DNA of 64,000 nt from Brachybacterium sp. P6-10-X1 (GTDB lineage: Bacteria; Actinomycetota; Actinomycetes; Actinomycetales; Dermabacteraceae). The first letter of the stretch is position 1. Every line of letters starts with the position of its first letter. Under the pieces are notes generated by a model. The model worked only from the letters and a program-made list of their open reading frames with translations. It was not told the DNA's origin and made no database searches. This document shows, piece by piece, positions 42,587 to 51,439 of the stretch. The stretch covers positions 2,914,001-2,978,000 of the forward strand of contig NZ_CP017297.1 of NCBI RefSeq assembly GCF_001969445.1, given 5' to 3'. Both the position numbers and the translations under genes were made by a program.

Positions 42587-44476
42587 TCAGTCCTCGGACT
42601 CCTGAGCGGTACCCGGGGCGGGAGCATCCAACCCCATCGACTCGATCACGCGGTCGAGATCTTCGAGATTCGTGAACTCGAGAGTGATGCGTCCTTTGCG
42701 CTTGCCGACGTCGATGCGGACCGGGGTCTCCAAGCGGTTGGAGAGCCTGCTGGTGAGGTCGACGACGTGGGGGTCGTAGCTGCTGCGTCGGACCGTTCGG
42801 GCAGGCGCCTGCTGACCGCCGCGGGCCACGAGGCGTTCCACGGCGCGGACCGAGAGCCCCTCGGAGACGATGCGCTGGGCGAGTTCCTCCATCAGCGTCG
42901 GATCGTCGAGGGAGAGCAGGGCACGGGCATGTCCGGCGCTCAGGGCGCCGCTGGCGAGCCGGCGCTGAACGAGCGCGGGCAGGCGCAGCAGACGGAGCGT
43001 ATTGGTGATCTGGGGGCGGGAGCGTCCGATCCGGTCGCCCAGCTCGTCCTGGGTGCACCCGAAATCGTCCAGCAGCTGCTGGTAGGCGTTGGCCTCCTCC
43101 AGCGGGTTGAGCTGGGTGCGATGGAGGTTCTCCAGCAGAGCGTCCCGCAGGAGGTCGTCGTCGCTGGTCTCCCGGATGATCGCGGGGATCGATGTGAGTT
43201 CGGCACGACGGGCGGCACGCCAGCGCCGCTCGCCCATCACCAGCTCGAAGGACTCGCCCTCCTCCGTGACGGGGATGGGGCGGACGACGACCGGCTGCAG
43301 CACGCCGACCTCGCGGAGGGAGAACGCGAGCTCGTCGAGTTCGTCGTCATCGAACATGGTGCGGGGATTGCGCGGGTTCTCCCGGACCTCGTGGATCGGA
43401 ATCTCCGCGAACTCGGCGCCCGGGACGCTGAGGAGGCCGTTGCGGCTGCGCTCGGGCTCGCTCCCGGGCTCGGCAGCAGCATCCGGGCTCGCCCCGGCAT
43501 CGACGCCGCCGTCAGCACCGGGTCCACCGTCGTCACCGTGGTCGGACATGGACCCCACGGACTCCTCCGGTGCGGCGTCGGACTGCGTGGCCTCCCCCCG
43601 ATCCGGCTCCGTACCCCGCTGCGGCGGGTTCTCGGTCACCGATCGATCGGACGTCGTCGTGCTCGCGTCGACGACGGGCGACGTCGCCGGTCCCTGCACG
43701 GCCGTGGGTTCAACGGTCTGTGACGCGAGGTCCGGAGTCTCCTCCGGGGCCTCCGTGCGCCCGCTCGTCGATGTGCTGCTGGGGCGGGACGGACTCTTCG
43801 CGGTGCTCTTCGAGGTCGCCGAGCGCTTCGTCGTCGAGCCGGTGCGGGGCGCGTCCCCGCTCCCGGTGCTCCTCGCAGCATCCGTCCTCGCGGATCTCGG
43901 GGACGAGGACCTGTTTTTCGTCGTCGACGAGTTCTTCGTCGCCGATGATTTCCCCGCAGCCGCCGTCGACCGTGAGCTCGGAGCCGACGTCTTCGTCGGC
44001 GTCGTGGACGTCCAGGACGACTTCCCACCGCCGGACGTCGCCGTGTCGGACGCGGGGGCATCAGTCTTCGGACCACCGGATCTCTTCGCGGTGGCGGAAC
44101 CGGTGGTCGATCGCTTCGCCGCGGTTCGTGCCGAGGTCGACGAGGACGTCGCTCCCACCTGGTCGTCATCCGACTCCGGGGAGGGGGAGGAGGCGCTGCG
44201 CGCGGAGGCCGTCCGACCTCGGCGCTGCGCGGCCGCGCGTGCCATGTCCCCGGCGAGGTCCGGTCGTCGGGCGCGTTCCCGCTGAGGACGATCGTCGTCC
44301 CGGGAAGCGCTCTCTCCGGAGAAGAACATGTCGACGGGGCGGTCGCTCGGCGTGGATTCCTCGTCGGCCGATTCCGGACGCACACGCGTGCGCAGCTCCT
44401 GCTCGGGAGCGGGGCCCGACCCCGCGCCCGGGATCAGGGCACCGAGTCCTCGTCCGAGTCCTCGCTTCTGCGTCAT
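42587..44476 (-). CDS. parB: Chromosome-partitioning protein ParB with a very long linker
   Basis: ATG 44476 has an AAGGA site; the product has 629 residues, about twice the usual 300-350. The N-terminal tip KRGLGRGLGALIP is the ParA-activating peptide. Residues from about 20 to 345 are a disordered Ser/Thr/Ala/Lys/Arg-rich insertion, more basic in its first part and acidic near the end. The canonical core starts near 350: EIPIHEVRENPRNPR (CTP-binding ParB/Srx box), GERRWRAARRA (arginine patch), the helix-turn-helix QDELGDRIGRSRPQITNTLRL, and the dimerisation end. It binds parS next door and slides as a CTP-dependent clamp. Confidence 0.95.
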   Translation of the reverse strand: MTQKRGLGRGLGALIPGAGSGPAPEQELRTRVRPESADEESTPSDRPVDMFFSGESASRDDDRPQRERARRPDLAGDMARAAAQRRGRTASARSASSPSPESDDDQVGATSSSTSARTAAKRSTTGSATAKRSGGPKTDAPASDTATSGGGKSSWTSTTPTKTSAPSSRSTAAAGKSSATKNSSTTKNRSSSPRSARTDAARSTGSGDAPRTGSTTKRSATSKSTAKSPSRPSSTSTSGRTEAPEETPDLASQTVEPTAVQGPATSPVVDASTTTSDRSVTENPPQRGTEPDRGEATQSDAAPEESVGSMSDHGDDGGPGADGGVDAGASPDAAAEPGSEPERSRNGLLSVPGAEFAEIPIHEVRENPRNPRTMFDDDELDELAFSLREVGVLQPVVVRPIPVTEEGESFELVMGERRWRAARRAELTSIPAIIRETSDDDLLRDALLENLHRTQLNPLEEANAYQQLLDDFGCTQDELGDRIGRSRPQITNTLRLLRLPALVQRRLASGALSAGHARALLSLDDPTLMEELAQRIVSEGLSVRAVERLVARGGQQAPARTVRRSSYDPHVVDLTSRLSNRLETPVRIDVGKRKGRITLEFTNLEDLDRVIESMGLDAPAPGTAQESED

Positions 44477-44561
44477 GGCCGTTGTCCTTCCGGAAAGTGT
44501 TCCACCAGGGGAGAAACCAGGAGCACGCGAGGCGTCGTCGCAGAGGTGCTCCGGGCTGGTG

Positions 44562-45485
44562 TCAGGGGGCGGGGCGGGTAGTCAGCTCGTGGGCGGCGGC
44601 CCGGTAGGCCAGGGCGCCGCTGGAACCGGAATCATAGGTCAGGACCGTCTGACCGTAGCTCGGTGCTTCGGAGATCCTCACGGAGCGGGGGATCGTCGTG
44701 GTGAGGGTCTGATCCGGGAAATGGTCCCGGACGTCCTGCGCGACCTGTGCGGCGAGCCTGGTTCGGGCGTCGTACATGGTCAGCATGATCGAGGAGACCA
44801 CCAGCTCCGGGTTGAGGTGCTGGCGGATCAGCTCGATGTTGTTCAGCAGCAGGCTCAGGCCCTCCAGCGCGTAGTACTCGGCCTGGATGGGAATCAGCAC
44901 CTCGCGAGCCGCGACCAGGGCGTTCACGGTCAGCAGGCCGAGGGAGGGCGGGCAGTCGACCAGCACGTAGTCCAGACGCGGCAATCCCTGCTCCTCGCGG
45001 AACTCGAAATAGTCCCGGAGAGCACCCCGCAGGCGGTTCTCACGGGCCACCAGGGACACCAGCTCGATCTCGGCACCGGAGAGGTGGATCGTGGCGGGAG
45101 CGCAGGACATGCGGTCCATGTCCGGGACGTCCTGGACCACGTCGGCGAGCGGAGTCGACTCGACCAGGACCTCGTACATGCTGGGGACCTCGGCGTGATG
45201 CTCGATGTTCAGCGCGGTCGAGGTGTTCCCCTGCGGATCCGCGTCGAGCACCAGCACGTGCAGACCACCCATGGACAGGGCGGCCGCCAGGTTCACGGCG
45301 GTGGACGTCTTGCCGACGCCGCCCTTCTGGTTCGCCACCGTGATCACTCGGGTCGCCTCGGGCGGGCGGAAATCCGCCGTCTCGAGCTGCTCCCGTCGCG
45401 CGTGGTCCCGGGTGAGCTCACGCATCAGCGGGGTGTCTTCCATCGCCCCGCGCCCCCGGGAGGAGTCGTCGCGCTGGTCAGCCAC
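44562..45485 (-). CDS. parA: Chromosome-partitioning ATPase ParA (Soj)
   Basis: The GTG start at 45485 lies inside the rsmG 3' end (8-base overlap). The 307-residue protein has an N-terminal extension of about 45 residues, the deviant Walker A KGGVGKT at 54-60 (the signature lysine is Lys54), LVLDADPQGN near 80, and LVDCPPSLGLLTVNAL (Walker B) near 155. ParA forms ATP-dependent dimers on the nucleoid and moves ParB-parS complexes. It is followed by parB after 85 bases. Confidence 0.96.
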   Translation of the reverse strand: MADQRDDSSRGRGAMEDTPLMRELTRDHARREQLETADFRPPEATRVITVANQKGGVGKTSTAVNLAAALSMGGLHVLVLDADPQGNTSTALNIEHHAEVPSMYEVLVESTPLADVVQDVPDMDRMSCAPATIHLSGAEIELVSLVARENRLRGALRDYFEFREEQGLPRLDYVLVDCPPSLGLLTVNALVAAREVLIPIQAEYYALEGLSLLLNNIELIRQHLNPELVVSSIMLTMYDARTRLAAQVAQDVRDHFPDQTLTTTIPRSVRISEAPSYGQTVLTYDSGSSGALAYRAAAHELTTRPAP

Positions 45486-46143
45486 GTGTCACTCCCTTCC
45501 TGGTCGCCTGTGCTCGGCGACGCACGAGGACCACTGTAGTGGGAACCTCGACCTCGCCGACCCCGTACCGCTCGATGCGCGGATCACTCCCGCCGAGCTT
45601 CGTCAGCACTGTGCCCGCCTTGTCCACTTCGTCCGCCGCGGAGCCGCCTTTCAGCGCCAGCAGCTGTCCGTCCTCGGCGACCAGTGGAAGGGTCCAGCGG
45701 GCCAGCTTGTCCAACGCGGCCACCGCCCGGGCGGTCACCGCATCGAAGGTACGCCGCCCGTGCAGCTCCTCGGCGCGGGCGCGCACCACCTCGAGGCCCA
45801 GGCCGAGCTCGGCGTCGACCTCCTCCAGCCAGGTGGCGCGTCGCTGCATCGTCTCGATGAGCGTGACCTCCAGGTCCGGGCGTGCGATCGCGAGGACCAC
45901 CCCGGGCAGGCCGGCGCCGGAGCCGACGTCGGCGAGGGTTCTCGCGGCCGGGTCGATCGCCTCGACCATCAGGGCGCAGTTGAGGACGTGCCGCTCCCAC
46001 AGCCGCTCCACCTCGCGAGGGCCGATCAGACCGCGTTCGGGGCCCTGCTCGGCGAGCAGGGTGGTGAAGCGCTCGGCCAGCTCGAGGCGATCCGCGAACA
46101 GACGCTCGGCCGGCGGCCGCAGGGCATCGGGCAGAGGCAGCAC
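45478..46143 (-). CDS. rsmG: 16S rRNA (guanine-N7) methyltransferase RsmG (GidB)
   Basis: The 221-residue protein begins with GTG 46143 and has the SAM motif DVGSGAGLPG at 72-81. The usual GidB landmarks are also present: ERHVLNC near 50, VTLIETMQRRATWLEEV near 95 and VTARAVAALDKL near 135. It methylates G527 of 16S rRNA (E. coli numbering); loss gives low-level streptomycin resistance. It is translationally close to both jag (8-base gap) and parA (overlap). Confidence 0.96.
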   Translation of the reverse strand: MLPLPDALRPPAERLFADRLELAERFTTLLAEQGPERGLIGPREVERLWERHVLNCALMVEAIDPAARTLADVGSGAGLPGVVLAIARPDLEVTLIETMQRRATWLEEVDAELGLGLEVVRARAEELHGRRTFDAVTARAVAALDKLARWTLPLVAEDGQLLALKGGSAADEVDKAGTVLTKLGGSDPRIERYGVGEVEVPTTVVLVRRRAQATRKGVTRG

Positions 46144-46151
46144 GGGATGCC

Positions 46152-46793
46152 TCAGGAGGCCGGGTAGATGACGACGTGGCGGTTCTTGCCGTCCCCGTCG
46201 GACTCCGAGCGCAGCCCCTCGCGCTTGGCGACATCGTGGACGACCTTGCGCTCGAAGGGATTCATGGGCCGCAGCGGCACCGGCTCGCTGCCGTCCTTGG
46301 CCTCGGACACCGCCTTCTCGGCGAGATCCTCGAGGCTCTCCTTGTGCTCGGCCCGGAAACCGCCGATATCGAGCATCAGGCGGGAGCGGTTGCCGGTGCG
46401 GGTCTGCACGGCCAGGCGTGCGAGCTCCTGCAGCGCATCCAGCAGCTCCCCCTTGGGACGGTTGAGCCGTGCGAGACGGTCGGCGCCGGCGATCTCCACA
46501 GACGCCCGGTCGCCGTCCACGTCGATGTCGATGTCGCCGTCGAGGTCGGCGATGTCCAGCAGCTCCTCGAGGTAGTCGGCGGCGATGTCACCCTCCTCCT
46601 CGAGGCGCCGCATGCGGTCCTCCGCCGATTCGGCGGTCTCCGGAGCTCCATCCGTCTCGACGGAACCGTCGGTCGTCCCCGCGGACCCGTCGGCGTCCGG
46701 GGACTGCGGCGCCGACGCGCCCTCCGCGACGGCAGAGGTCGGCTGCTCGTCGGTCTCGTCGGTCGTGGGGCGATCGGACGTGGTCTCGTTCAT
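46152..46793 (-). CDS. jag: RNA-binding protein Jag/KhpB (KH-R3H)
   Basis: The start at ATG 46793 follows GGAGGATT; a longer frame to 46871 is rejected. The 213-residue protein has an acidic Thr/Ser-rich N-terminus (about 1-65), a KH domain (about 70-140, GDIDIDVDGDRASVEIAG then NRPKGELLDALQELARLA as landmarks) and a C-terminal R3H domain with MNPFERKVVHDVAKREG (the R-xxx-H element). The Jag_N domain is absent, as is common in Actinobacteria. It partners with KhpA in RNA binding linked to cell elongation. A strong hairpin separates it from yidC. Confidence 0.93.
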   Translation of the reverse strand: MNETTSDRPTTDETDEQPTSAVAEGASAPQSPDADGSAGTTDGSVETDGAPETAESAEDRMRRLEEEGDIAADYLEELLDIADLDGDIDIDVDGDRASVEIAGADRLARLNRPKGELLDALQELARLAVQTRTGNRSRLMLDIGGFRAEHKESLEDLAEKAVSEAKDGSEPVPLRPMNPFERKVVHDVAKREGLRSESDGDGKNRHVVIYPAS

Positions 46794-46832
46794 TCGAATC
46801 CTCCGGGGAACATGCTCGGGATGTGAGAGGTG

Positions 46833-46858
46833 CGCCCCGGGAGCGTCGGCGCTCCCGG
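46833..46858 (-). terminator. Hairpin between yidC and jag
   Basis: CCCCGGGAGCG (46833-46843) and CGCTCCCGGGG (46848-46858) form a perfect 11-bp stem with a TCGG loop, 10 bases after the yidC stop. There is no T-run, so it may attenuate or stabilise the message instead of ending it. Confidence 0.5.
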
Positions 46859-46867
46859 GGTGCGAGG

Positions 46868-47983
46868 TCACTTCTTGCGCTTCTTCTTCGCGCCCTTGTT
46901 CAGCGGCGAGGAACTCGAGGAGGGAGGCGGTTCAGGAGACTCCCCGGCCGCTTCCTGCGCCATGCGGCGCTCCTCGGCGGCCTTCTCCCGGGCGGCACGG
47001 GCACGCTCGAGCTTCTCCTGGTCCGACAGCTTCTTGCCGCCCTTGTTCTTCGCGGACGGCTGGATCCGGAGGTTCTGCTCCGGTTCGGGCTCCGGCTCCG
47101 CGGAGACCTTCTTGGGCGGGGTGAAGTCGAGCGGCTCGAGGCCCTTCCTCTCCCGCTTGGCGTTGATGCGCTCGTGGCGCTCCTTGGCCGCGTCCGAGCC
47201 CGGGGTCGGGGTGGCGCGGATGACGATGTACTGCTGGCAGAAGGTCCACACGTTGGTCGTCAGCCAGTAGATGAGCACACCGATCGGCATGCCCGGCCCC
47301 GTGATCACATAGATGAACGGGAGCATGTACAGCATCATCTTCTGCGTGTTCGCCATGGGGCCCTCGAGGGCCGCCTTCGGCATGTTCTTCATGGTCAGCG
47401 ACTTCTGAGTGAAGAAGGTGACCGCGCACATGCAGGCGATGATGATGCCGGCGACGATCTTGGTGGTGATGCCTCCGTCGCCCGAGCTCAGGAAGCTGTC
47501 GGCGATGGTGACGTCGCCGAGGATCGTGGAGTGACTGGCGCTCTGGGCGAGTTCGGGGGTCAGGGGGCCGAAGCGGGTGCCGTCGGCGGCCTCCGGCAGC
47601 TTGTTGTACAGCACCCGGAACAGGCCGAAGAAGATCGGCATCTGCAGCAGCATCGGCAGACACGAGGAGAACGGGCTGGCCCCGGCCTCCTTGTAGATCG
47701 ACATGGTCTCCTCCGCCATCTTCTGGCGGGAGGCCTGGTCGGTCTTGCCCTTGTACTTCTTCTGGACGGCCTGCAGCTCGGGCGAGACCATCTGCATCGC
47801 GCGCGAGGCGCGGATCTGCCGCACGAACAGCGGGATGATCAGGGTTCGCACCACGACGGTGAGGCCCACGATCGACAGCACCCAGGTGAGGCCGGAGTCC
47901 GGCTCCATGAACGTCGACAGCAGCGCATGGAACTTCACCATGAGCCATGCGACGGCCCATTCGATCGGATACAGGGGGTTCAT
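46868..47983 (-). CDS. yidC: Membrane protein insertase YidC (Oxa1 family)
   Basis: The 371-residue protein has the short N-terminus of Gram-positive YidC and five membrane segments. The conserved Oxa1 region includes TVVVRTLIIPLFVRQI with the hydrophilic-groove arginine, PFSSCLPMLLQMPIFFGLF, and MPIGVLIYWLTTNVWTFCQQ. The C-terminal 100 residues are charged and lysine-rich, ending in KKKRKK, which is a ribosome-contact tail. It inserts membrane proteins alone or with SecYEG. Position between yidD/rnpA and jag is standard. Confidence 0.96.
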   Translation of the reverse strand: MNPLYPIEWAVAWLMVKFHALLSTFMEPDSGLTWVLSIVGLTVVVRTLIIPLFVRQIRASRAMQMVSPELQAVQKKYKGKTDQASRQKMAEETMSIYKEAGASPFSSCLPMLLQMPIFFGLFRVLYNKLPEAADGTRFGPLTPELAQSASHSTILGDVTIADSFLSSGDGGITTKIVAGIIIACMCAVTFFTQKSLTMKNMPKAALEGPMANTQKMMLYMLPFIYVITGPGMPIGVLIYWLTTNVWTFCQQYIVIRATPTPGSDAAKERHERINAKRERKGLEPLDFTPPKKVSAEPEPEPEQNLRIQPSAKNKGGKKLSDQEKLERARAAREKAAEERRMAQEAAGESPEPPPSSSSSPLNKGAKKKRKK

Positions 47984-48068
47984 CGGCCTGGTCTTCCTGC
48001 CGCACGGATGCGCATGACGTTCATACGAGGTGCCGGCTCTGGTCGGTAATCATGGACAAGGGTAGGCC

Positions 48069-48383
48069 CTAGGGGGCCGGGTGCCGCAGTCGGCGTGGAT
48101 TCCTCCACATGCCCGGTGCCGGCACCGGGTCGAGGCCTCCTCGACTCACCGGATTGCAGCGCAGGATCCGTCCGACGGTCAGGATCGTGCCTTTGACCGC
48201 ACCGTGCACCCGCAGGGCGTCCATGCCGTACTGCGAGCACACCGGGTCGTACCGGCAGCCGGGTGGGGTGTAGGGCGAGATCCCGACCTGATAGCCCCGC
48301 ACGAGGAGGGACAGCGCTCGGCGGGGCAGATGCAGGCCCGCGCGGAGAATGCTGTTCCTGCCGGCCGGATCCGCTCTGGTCAT
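48069..48383 (-). CDS. yidD: Membrane-protein insertion efficiency factor YidD
   Basis: The 104-residue protein is the UPF0161/YidD family: RGYQVGISPYTPPGCRYDPVCSQYG (only landmarks: GYQVGISP, CRYDPVCSQYG) and HGAVKGTILTVGRILRCNPVSRGGLDPVP. The three conserved cysteines are present. YidD is an amphipathic inner-membrane-associated protein that helps YidC-dependent insertion. Its start overlaps the rnpA stop (ATGA), the usual coupling. Confidence 0.95.
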   Translation of the reverse strand: MTRADPAGRNSILRAGLHLPRRALSLLVRGYQVGISPYTPPGCRYDPVCSQYGMDALRVHGAVKGTILTVGRILRCNPVSRGGLDPVPAPGMWRNPRRLRHPAP

Positions 48384-48748
48384 CGCGCGACCTGTGCGCG
48401 ACGTTCGAGCTTGGTCACGGCCGAGCCCAGGGCGGAGGCGACCTCGGCCTCGAGCTGCGCGAAGGGCACCCGGTCGATGCCGGGAAGGGAGCGCACCACG
48501 ACGGCGGACCCCGGCGGCAGCTCCGCCAGGCGCGGGCGCACGATCTCCCGGAGCCGACGGGTCACCCGGTTGCGGACCACGGCGTTGCCGACCTTCTTGG
48601 ACACGACGAATCCCACGCGGGCCGCATCGGAATCCTGCCCCAGCAGGTTCAGATGCACGACCACGTGGGATCGAGCGCTGCGAGTGCCACCTCGGGTGAC
48701 GGCGCGGAACTGGTCACCGCTGTGCAGGCGACGACTGGACCAGTTCAT
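48380..48748 (-). CDS. rnpA: RNase P protein component
   Basis: The 122-residue basic protein has the RnpA hallmark near 46-68: VGFVVSKKVGNAVVRNRVTRRLRE. The N-terminal helix and FRAVTRGG strand are also typical. It binds the RNase P RNA and helps cut tRNA 5' leaders. The stop overlaps the yidD start, and rpmH lies just upstream, as in nearly all bacteria. Confidence 0.96.
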   Translation of the reverse strand: MNWSSRRLHSGDQFRAVTRGGTRSARSHVVVHLNLLGQDSDAARVGFVVSKKVGNAVVRNRVTRRLREIVRPRLAELPPGSAVVVRSLPGIDRVPFAQLEAEVASALGSAVTKLERRAQVAR

Positions 48749-48784
48749 GGACGTCTGGCGCGCTGCCCCTGGTCAGGGACCAGA

Positions 48785-48922
48785 TCAGGAGGTGATCTCG
48801 GCGCGGCCCTTGGCGCGACGGGCGTTGACGATCGCCCGGCCGGCGCGGGTGCGCATGCGGGCGCGGAAGCCGTGCTTCTTCGCGTGACGACGGTTGTTCG
48901 GCTGGAACGTGCGCTTGCTCAT
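48785..48922 (-). CDS. rpmH: Ribosomal protein bL34
   Basis: The 45-residue basic protein starts at ATG 48922 (GAGGAGAA site). It shows the invariant bL34 pattern [30 protein letters not shown] and [11 protein letters not shown]. It is the first gene of the minus-strand rpmH-rnpA-yidD-yidC-jag-rsmG-parA-parB block, divergent from dnaA across the left part of oriC. Confidence 0.98.
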   Translation of the reverse strand: MSKRTFQPNNRRHAKKHGFRARMRTRAGRAIVNARRAKGRAEITS

Positions 48923-49314
48923 CGGTTCTCCTCGATCATGGGCACGGGCGTACCCCTCGCGGTGGTCTGTGGTCTGCTGCACGAACGGACTGTTCGGGCG
49001 CACCCGCGGGGCGGGGCGGCTGCCGGGAACCGTGTCAAGACGGCGCGCAGCGCTGACTGCACGATCTTAGGAGCGCGGTGGCGAGGGGTCAACGGCCGGA
49101 GCCCTCAGCAGCTCGGTTGTGGCCCGATTCTCATCACCGGGCGCGCCGAGGGGCGTTTCGCGCCGCCCAGGGGCCACGGGAGAGCGGTGGGCACGCGCTC
49201 CTGATGCGGTGGAGGAACCTCTCATGGGTGATTGTCCACAGCGTCGATCCACAATACAGCGGCTACTGTGGAAAACTACCCGGACCGCCGAACCACCCTG
49301 TACGGAGAGACCAC
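48923..49314. promoter_or_regulatory. oriC: rpmH-dnaA divergent region with DnaA boxes (left part of oriC)
   Basis: About 390 bases between divergent rpmH and dnaA. DnaA boxes are TTGTCCACA (49232-49240, perfect), CGATCCACA (49245-49253, two mismatches) and TGTGGAAAA (49267-49275, reverse, a TTWTCCACA match), all within 85 bases of the dnaA start. They suggest DnaA autoregulation and possibly part of the origin. The first 250 bases hold the rpmH promoter; no clear hexamers were identified. Confidence 0.7.
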
Positions 49315-50973
49315 ATGCCTGACGCGAACGTCGCCGCGATCTGGGAGCGCACCCTGGCCACCCTGCGCCGTGACGACGCCGTGTCCCAGCGCGTGATCGC
49401 CCTGCTGACGCTGTCCCGCCTGATGGCCGTCGTCGCTGACACCGCCCTGGTCGCAGCGCCGTCGACCTCCGCGAAGGAGCTGTTCGAGCACCGGGTCGCC
49501 GGCTCGCTGAAGGCCGCTCTCAGCGAAGCCGTCGGCCATGAGATGCGCTTCGCCGTGACGGTCGACGAGTCGCTCCTGCTGGAGGAGAACACCGACGACC
49601 ACGCCGTGACCTCCGCGTCGGGGACCGGCAGTGCACATTCTGTGGACAGAGATGTGGACAGTCCCGCGCAGGACGTCCACACCGCGCCGTTCCGCCGCGA
49701 CGAAGGCTCGATCCTGCCCCCCGCCGGGCAGCAGGGGCGCGCCGCACTGCCCGATCCTTCCTCGGTCGCGTCTGCCGGGGCACCCTCGACCGGTACCGCG
49801 GCGGAGGACCCCGGTGCCTTCGCCGGGCTCTCGGCGGTGACCGGCACGTCCGCCCCGTCCCCGGGTCCGGCGCCGCAGCGCCCTGCCCCCGCGGCCGACC
49901 GCACCCTCGGCGAGGACTCGCGTCTGAACGCCAAGTACACCTTCGACACCTTCGTGATCGGGTCCTCGAACCGCTTCGCCCAGGCCGCGGCCTCCGCCGT
50001 CTCGGAGACTCCCGCCAAGGCGTACAACCCGCTGTTCATCTACGGTGGCTCGGGACTCGGCAAGACCCACCTGCTGCACGCGGTGGGCCACTACGCCCAG
50101 AGCCTGTACCCGGAGGTCGTGGTGCGGTACGTGAACTCCGAGGAGTTCACCAACGACTTCATCAACTCCGTGCAGTCGGGCCGGTTCGGCCAGGCCCAGG
50201 AGTTCCAGCGCCGCTACCGGGACATCGACATCCTGCTGATCGACGACATCCAGTTCCTGCAGCGCGCGCCGGAGACGATGGAGGCGTTCTTCCATACGTT
50301 CAACACGCTGTACAACACCGACAAGCAGATCGTGATCACCTCGGATCTGCCTCCGAAGGAGCTCGGAGGCTTCGAGGACCGCATGCGTTCTCGTTTCGAG
50401 ATGGGTCTGATGACCGATGTGCAGCCCCCGGACCTCGAGACCCGCATCGCGATCCTGCGCAAGAAGGTCGCTCAGGAGAACACCGGCGAGGTACCGCACG
50501 AGGTGCTGGAGTACATCGCCTCCCACATCGCCACCAACATCCGCGAGCTCGAGGGGGCCCTGATCCGGGTGCAGGCGCTGCATTCCCTCTCCCGGCAGCC
50601 GATGGACGTCACGCTCGCGGAGTCGGTGCTCAAGGACCTGCTCTCCCACGACGACGGTGCCCAGATCACCGCCTCGACGATCATCGCCCAGACCGCGACC
50701 TACTTCGGGATCTCCGTCGAGGAGATCGTGGGGACGGGACGCTCGCGTCGACTGGTCTCGGCCCGCCAGATCGGGATGTACCTCTGCCGGGAGCTGACGG
50801 ACATGCCGCTGATCCGCATCGGTGAGGAGTTCGGCGGCCGGGACCACACGACGGTGATGCACGCCAACAAGAAGATCAGCGAGCTCATGAAGGAGCGTCG
50901 GGCGATCTTCAACCAGGTCACGGAGCTCACCGCTCGCATCAAGAGCTCCAACTCCGCCTCCTCCCGCCCGTGA
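49315..50973 (+). CDS. dnaA: Replication initiator DnaA
   Basis: I use ATG 49315 (GGAGAGA site), giving 552 residues. Domain I is at about 1-95, followed by a long Pro/Ala/Ser-rich domain II linker (about 95-210), AAA+ domain III with Walker [10 protein letters not shown] (about 243) and Walker [10 protein letters not shown] (about 306), and domain IV with the DNA-binding signature [14 protein letters not shown]. It binds TTWTCCACA boxes to open the origin. Two DnaA-box-like sequences lie inside the coding region for the linker (49641 and 49653). Confidence 0.98.
   Translation: MPDANVAAIWERTLATLRRDDAVSQRVIALLTLSRLMAVVADTALVAAPSTSAKELFEHRVAGSLKAALSEAVGHEMRFAVTVDESLLLEENTDDHAVTSASGTGSAHSVDRDVDSPAQDVHTAPFRRDEGSILPPAGQQGRAALPDPSSVASAGAPSTGTAAEDPGAFAGLSAVTGTSAPSPGPAPQRPAPAADRTLGEDSRLNAKYTFDTFVIGSSNRFAQAAASAVSETPAKAYNPLFIYGGSGLGKTHLLHAVGHYAQSLYPEVVVRYVNSEEFTNDFINSVQSGRFGQAQEFQRRYRDIDILLIDDIQFLQRAPETMEAFFHTFNTLYNTDKQIVITSDLPPKELGGFEDRMRSRFEMGLMTDVQPPDLETRIAILRKKVAQENTGEVPHEVLEYIASHIATNIRELEGALIRVQALHSLSRQPMDVTLAESVLKDLLSHDDGAQITASTIIAQTATYFGISVEEIVGTGRSRRLVSARQIGMYLCRELTDMPLIRIGEEFGGRDHTTVMHANKKISELMKERRAIFNQVTELTARIKSSNSASSRP
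49641..49661 (-). promoter_or_regulatory. Two DnaA-box-like sites inside dnaA
   Basis: TGTGGACAG occurs at 49641-49649 and 49653-49661, each one mismatch from TGTGGACAA (reverse of TTGTCCACA) and 12 bases apart. They encode the SVDRDVDS part of the linker. Confidence 0.45.
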
Positions 50974-51439
50974 CGGAATGACATTCCTGGTCAGGGCGCC
51001 GTTCTCCCCAATTGTGGACAACTCTGTGGATAGTGTGGAGCGCGGAGCATCCACGCAGGACGCGATGTGCACGGTCGAATGACGAGAATCTGCTGTCGAC
51101 GCCGAGATGTGCACACCCCACCCACGTCCGGCCTCTCGCGGTCAACGATCCGTCCACGACACCGTCATTCATGCTGACCTGCACTGATCTTGGTTGTCCA
51201 CGGAGTCCACAGCCGTGATGAAGAGGACTGTAGTTCTGTGCTCGACGGGGATGTGGACGGGACGGGGTGCGGGGGAGGCGGAGAGGATCGTGTGATGCGG
51301 GGGCGCCGGGGCACGGGAGGAAGCACGGACGAGGAGGGGTCGCTGTCAAGGATCACCGCCGGTGTGTCGGCGGAAGGCCGTGGGAACCGATACGCTGTCT
51401 CCCGTTCTGGCTATCGACCACTGCGAAGGAGTGGCAACG
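50974..51439. promoter_or_regulatory. oriC: dnaA-dnaN intergenic region, likely core oriC
   Basis: This 466-base gap is the standard actinobacterial origin position. DnaA boxes: TGTGGACAA (51013-51021, reverse, perfect), TGTGGATAG (51025-51033, reverse), TTGTCCACG (51194-51202), GAGTCCACA (51203-51211) and TGTGGACGG (51252-51260, reverse). Gene strand also switches around this block. No single AT-rich unwinding element stands out. The dnaN promoter must lie here too. Confidence 0.8.
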
